Shown here one piece after another: positions 30,748-33,613 of a stretch of 33,613 nucleotides of DNA. The translations under genes and the position numbers were made by a program. Below the pieces are notes generated by a model. The model was not told the DNA's origin and made no database searches. It saw nothing but the letters and a program-made list of their open reading frames with translations. This DNA comes from Clostridium sp. CAG:594 (GTDB taxonomy: Bacteria; Bacillota_I; Bacilli_A; RF39; UBA660). The stretch covers positions 3,899 to 37,511 of the forward strand of contig FR881490.1 of NCBI GenBank assembly GCA_000434835.1, written 5' to 3'. Every line of letters begins with the position of its first letter. Within the stretch, counting starts at the first letter, position 1.

Positions 30748-31068
30748 ATGAAGAATTTAAAAGAATTAAGACAAAAAAAGAATATAACTCAAATAAGACT
30801 ATCAATAGCTGCTGAGGTATCACAAGAAACAATAAGTGCCTATGAAAGCGGAAAAGCTCTTCCTAGTGCTGATACATTAATTAAGCTTGCAGACTTTTTA
30901 GATACTTCTGTTGATTATTTGTTAGATAGAACAAACATAAGTACTCCAGTAAGATTAAAAGATACTACTTGTAATGATGAATTAATATATGAATTTGATA
31001 AACTTAGTGATAATCAGAAAAAAGATGTTATTTGGTATTGTAAAAATATTAAAAGTAGAGATAAGTAA
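30748..31068 (+). CDS. XRE-family helix-turn-helix regulator
   Basis: A 106-aa Cro/CI-type regulator. The DNA-binding domain at 1-62 shows LKELRQKKNITQIRLSIAAE, VSQETISAYESGKALPS (recognition helix) and TLIKLADFLDTSVDYLLDRT. The short C-terminal segment (63-106) is helical and may dimerise. Its plus-strand orientation breaks the minus-strand uvrB-uvrA run. It is divergent from the DUF4190 gene and convergent with uvrB, sharing a bidirectional terminator. The ribosome binding site is a weak GAAAGAAG. The target is probably its own divergent promoter region, by inference from position. Confidence 0.92.
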   Translation: MKNLKELRQKKNITQIRLSIAAEVSQETISAYESGKALPSADTLIKLADFLDTSVDYLLDRTNISTPVRLKDTTCNDELIYEFDKLSDNQKKDVIWYCKNIKSRDK

Positions 31069-31081
31069 AATCTCTACTTTT
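31051..31081. terminator. Bidirectional terminator between the XRE gene and uvrB
   Basis: A perfect 12-bp stem (AAAAGTAGAGAT / ATCTCTACTTTT) with a 7-base loop. Both convergent stop codons touch it. Confidence 0.9.
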
Positions 31082-33036
31082 TAACTAACTTTCATTTCAA
31101 ATATAATATCACGAAGTTCCATAGCACGTTCAAAGTCTAATTCTTTTGCAGCTTTTTGCATTTCTTCTTCTAAACCTTTAATTATCTTTTCAGTTTCTTT
31201 TACATCTTTTATAGTGCGTTTTTTTGTTTTTTCTTCTACTTCATCATTTACCGTTACTACATCCATTATCTTTTTCTTTATTGTTTTTGGAACTATGTTA
31301 TGTTCCTTATTATATTTAATTTGAATTTCTCTTCTTCTTTTCGTTTCATCTATAGCAGTTCTCATCGCATCGCTTATTAAGTTAGCATACATAATTACCC
31401 TGCCTTCTGCGTTTCTAGCACATCTACCTATAGTTTGAATTAAACTTCTATGACTTCTTAAGAACCCTTGCTTATCTGCATCTAAAATAGCAACTAAACT
31501 AACCTCAGGAATATCAAGACCTTCCCTTAAAAGGTTAATACCAACTAAAACATCATATTTACCTTCCCTTAAATCGTGAATAATTTTTAGTCTTTCTAAG
31601 GTTTTAACTTCACTATGCAAGTATGCTACTTTTATATTTAAATTTTTTAAGTAAGAAGTTAATTCCTCTGCCATACGAATTGTTAATGTTGTAACAAGTG
31701 TTCTATCACCTTTTTCTATTTGCTTTTCTATTTCTTCTATTAAATCGTCAACTTGGTTTTCCTGCTTTCTAACCTCTATTAATGGATCTAAAAGTCCAGT
31801 TGGCCTTATTATTTGTTCTACTACCTTGTTATTTACTTTTTGTAATTCTTCATCACCAGGAGTTGCAGATACATATATTACCTGGTTTATTTTTTCTTCA
31901 AATTCTTCGTATTTAAGTGGTCTGTTATCTAGTGCAGATGGAAGACGAAATCCATAATCTACAAGCATTTGCTTTCTTGCCCTATCACCATTATACATTG
32001 CCTTAACCTGAGGTAATGTTACGTGTGACTCATCTATTACCATTAAAAAATCATCAGGAAAAAAGTCCAAAAGACAAGTTGGAGTTGCACCCTCTGGTTT
32101 TAAAGCCAAGTGTCTAGAATAGTTTTCAACACCAGAACAAAATCCTGTTTCTGCAAGCATTTCAAGGTCATACTTACACCTCTGTTCCAGGCGTTCAGCC
32201 TCTAATAATTTGCCGTTTTCTCTAAAATAAGCTAATCTTTCATCTAATTCTTTTCTTATGTTTACGATTGCTTTTTTTAATTTTTCTTCACTTGTAACAA
32301 AGTGTGATGCTGGCATAATTGAAATGAATTTTTTCTCGCTTACTACCGTACCTGTTAAAACATCAAACTCTGTTATTCTTTCTATCTCATCACCAAATAA
32401 TTCAATTCTTATTCCATGACTTTTTTCGTAAACTGGTATTACTTCAATAACGTCCCCTTTAGCTCTAAACATGCCTCTTGCTAAATCTATGTTATTTCTT
32501 TCATACATCATATCAACTAGTTTTGATAGGACTTCATTTCTATTTATTTCTTCTCCTACCTTTAACGTTAACATATGTTTTTCATATTCTTCTTTATCTC
32601 CAATACCATATATACAAGATACCGATGCTACTACTATTACATCTTTTGCATTAATTAGTGATGATGTTGCATAATGCCTTAATTCATCTATCTCATCATT
32701 TATTGAAGAGTCTTTTTCTATATAAGTATCACTTGAAGGTACATATGCTTCTGGTTGATAATAGTCATAATATGAAACAAAATAGCAAACCTGATTATTT
32801 GGAAATATTTCCTTAAGTTCAGAGTAAAGTTGACCTGCAAGCGTTTTATTATGTGCAAGAACGAGCGTTGGTTTATTAACCTCTTTTATAACGTTTGCTA
32901 TTGTAAAAGTTTTACCAGTTCCTGTTGCTCCTAATAAAACTTGATATTTCTTACCATCTTTTATCCCCTTAGAAAGCTCTTTTATTGCTTCTGGTTGATC
33001 ACCTGATGGCTTAAATTTTGACACTAAATCGAACAT
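31081..33036 (-). CDS. uvrB: UvrABC excinuclease subunit B
   Basis: A 651-aa helicase-like damage-verification subunit. Walker A GATGTGKT is at 36-43, and the beta-hairpin YYDYYQPEAYVP that clamps DNA lies near 92. DEAD-like motif DESHVTLPQ, VATP-type VSATPGDEE, ILREGLDIPEVSLVAILDADKQGFLRS, and QTIGRCARNAEG (arginine finger) follow. A C-terminal UVR motif (EEEMQKAAKELDFERAMELRD) contacts UvrA and UvrC. Full length. The start has GAGGAGGT. It is alone on its transcript here, whereas in most Firmicutes it is directly followed by uvrA. Confidence 0.98.
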   Translation of the reverse strand: MFDLVSKFKPSGDQPEAIKELSKGIKDGKKYQVLLGATGTGKTFTIANVIKEVNKPTLVLAHNKTLAGQLYSELKEIFPNNQVCYFVSYYDYYQPEAYVPSSDTYIEKDSSINDEIDELRHYATSSLINAKDVIVVASVSCIYGIGDKEEYEKHMLTLKVGEEINRNEVLSKLVDMMYERNNIDLARGMFRAKGDVIEVIPVYEKSHGIRIELFGDEIERITEFDVLTGTVVSEKKFISIMPASHFVTSEEKLKKAIVNIRKELDERLAYFRENGKLLEAERLEQRCKYDLEMLAETGFCSGVENYSRHLALKPEGATPTCLLDFFPDDFLMVIDESHVTLPQVKAMYNGDRARKQMLVDYGFRLPSALDNRPLKYEEFEEKINQVIYVSATPGDEELQKVNNKVVEQIIRPTGLLDPLIEVRKQENQVDDLIEEIEKQIEKGDRTLVTTLTIRMAEELTSYLKNLNIKVAYLHSEVKTLERLKIIHDLREGKYDVLVGINLLREGLDIPEVSLVAILDADKQGFLRSHRSLIQTIGRCARNAEGRVIMYANLISDAMRTAIDETKRRREIQIKYNKEHNIVPKTIKKKIMDVVTVNDEVEEKTKKRTIKDVKETEKIIKGLEEEMQKAAKELDFERAMELRDIIFEMKVS

Positions 33037-33060
33037 AGGTTTTACCTCCTCATTTAGATT

Positions 33061-33089
33061 ATTCTACCATTTATTAAATTTTTATACAA
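33061..33089 (-). promoter_or_regulatory. Promoter of uvrB
   Basis: On the minus strand, TTGTAT at 33084-33089, 17 bases, then TAGAAT at 33061-33066. The -35 follows right after the terminator of the upstream M23 gene. Confidence 0.7.
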
Positions 33090-33096
33090 TAAAAAA

Positions 33097-33121
33097 AGAA
33101 GACTATATATTTTAGTCTTCT
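33097..33121 (-). terminator. Terminator of the right-edge M23 gene
   Basis: A perfect 9-bp stem (AGAAGACTA / TAGTCTTCT), 7-base loop and TTTTTT on the minus strand. The M23 stop codon overlaps the stem. Confidence 0.85.
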
Positions 33122-33613
33122 ATCTGTTTGAATAACTTGAACCTTTTGATGGGAATACAATAGCATTTCTTGGATTAAATGAGTGTCCTATAAAGCCATT
33201 GTTTCCATAATATGAATAATAGTCAGCATACCATCTACCATTAGCTAATCCTAAATGTAAGTGTGGTCCTGTTGAATTACCGGTATTTCCTGATTTTCCT
33301 ATTACAGTATCTTTAGTTACTATTTGTCCAACCGATACATTAAACGCTGATAAGTGACAATAATAAGATGTATAATATCTGCCATTTATTAAATGGTGAA
33401 TTATTATTTGGTTACCACCGCCTTTATTACTTCTTATTGTTTTTGCAACATAACCTGGTGCTACTGCATAAACGGTTGTTCCAATAGGCGTTGAAATATC
33501 AATTGCAGCATGTAAATTTGGCTTTCCATATAACGTTCTCCAACCATATTCACTTGATATTCTTCCAGAAGATGTTGGTCTATAAAAAGTTGTTCCGGAA
33601 GGCAAATAACTGC
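33120..33613 (-). CDS. M23 family metallopeptidase, C-terminal part (cut by right window edge)
   Basis: The frame is open to the last base of the window, so the N-terminus is missing; a TTG near the edge is probably not the real start. About 163 residues are visible and form an M23 LytM-type peptidase domain. It has SSEYGWRTLYGKPNLHAAIDI with the zinc His/Asp (HxxxD), VYAVAPGYVAKTIRS, YYCHLS, and HLHLGL with the catalytic and zinc His. The tail is Ser/Tyr-rich. It would cut peptidoglycan cross-bridges outside the cell. What precedes the peptidase domain (signal peptide, coiled coil or binding domain) cannot be seen. It differs in sequence from the M23 enzyme in the dnaB operon. Confidence 0.9.
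   Translation of the reverse strand, partial: SYLPSGTTFYRPTSSGRISSEYGWRTLYGKPNLHAAIDISTPIGTTVYAVAPGYVAKTIRSNKGGGNQIIIHHLINGRYYTSYYCHLSAFNVSVGQIVTKDTVIGKSGNTGNSTGPHLHLGLANGRWYADYYSYYGNNGFIGHSFNPRNAIVFPSKGSSYSNR

Overview
The window is one continuous stretch of a very AT-rich, low-GC Gram-positive-type chromosome. The gene set and order point to an uncultured member of the Bacilli/Erysipelotrichia/RF39-like branch of the Firmicutes; this placement is an inference from gene content and order. The genetic code looks standard: Trp is TGG and TGA is used as a stop. Cell-wall genes (FemABX, two M23 peptidases), Lgt and a GerQ-type coat protein argue against a wall-less mollicute. Almost every gene lies on the minus strand; only gerQ, lemA and a small XRE regulator lie on the plus strand.

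Layout from right to left, the direction of most transcription. An M23 peptidase is cut by the right edge, followed by uvrB. A divergent XRE / DUF4190 pair separates uvrB from uvrA. Then come uvrA, an ArpU-like regulator, a YvlD-type membrane protein with lgt and trxB, and whiA. Next is an origin-type block: parA-parB-mscS-DUF951-abgT, two unrecognised proteins, ychF, rpsF-ssb-rpsR, and rplI-dnaB-M23-walJ-rlmH. After that come an EEP-family hydrolase with ung, convergent with the plus-strand pair gerQ-lemA, which diverges from pduL-femABX. The left end holds a 52-aa unknown, dusB, a transporter split over two genes, clpC, a 44-aa unknown and the first codons of cysS. Much of the order resembles Bacillus subtilis (soj/spo0J to yyaF-rpsF-ssb-rpsR-rplI-dnaC; yycJ-rlmH; ung near gerQ; uvrBA-yvlD-lgt; dusB-clpC-cysS), but segments that are far apart there are joined here.

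Functions: replication and segregation (DnaB, Ssb, ParAB, WhiA), excision repair (UvrAB, Ung), ribosome parts and modification (S6, S18, L9, RlmH, DusB, YchF), envelope (M23 x2, FemABX, Lgt, MscS), redox and energy (TrxB, PduL) and protein quality control (ClpC).

The least ordinary features are: (1) a DcuC/YfcC-type carrier encoded as two translationally coupled halves, one with a lysine-rich histone-H1-like tail and the other with a TM2 domain at its front; (2) a ClpC whose second ATPase domain has lost several catalytic residues while keeping an LGF tripeptide; (3) a 44-aa reading frame with adjacent Cys codons just before cysS; (4) a perfect inverted repeat inside walJ; (5) very compact gene ends, in which the stop codon often lies inside the terminator hairpin and the next promoter begins in the terminator. 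No tRNA, rRNA, CRISPR array, insertion sequence or prophage was seen.
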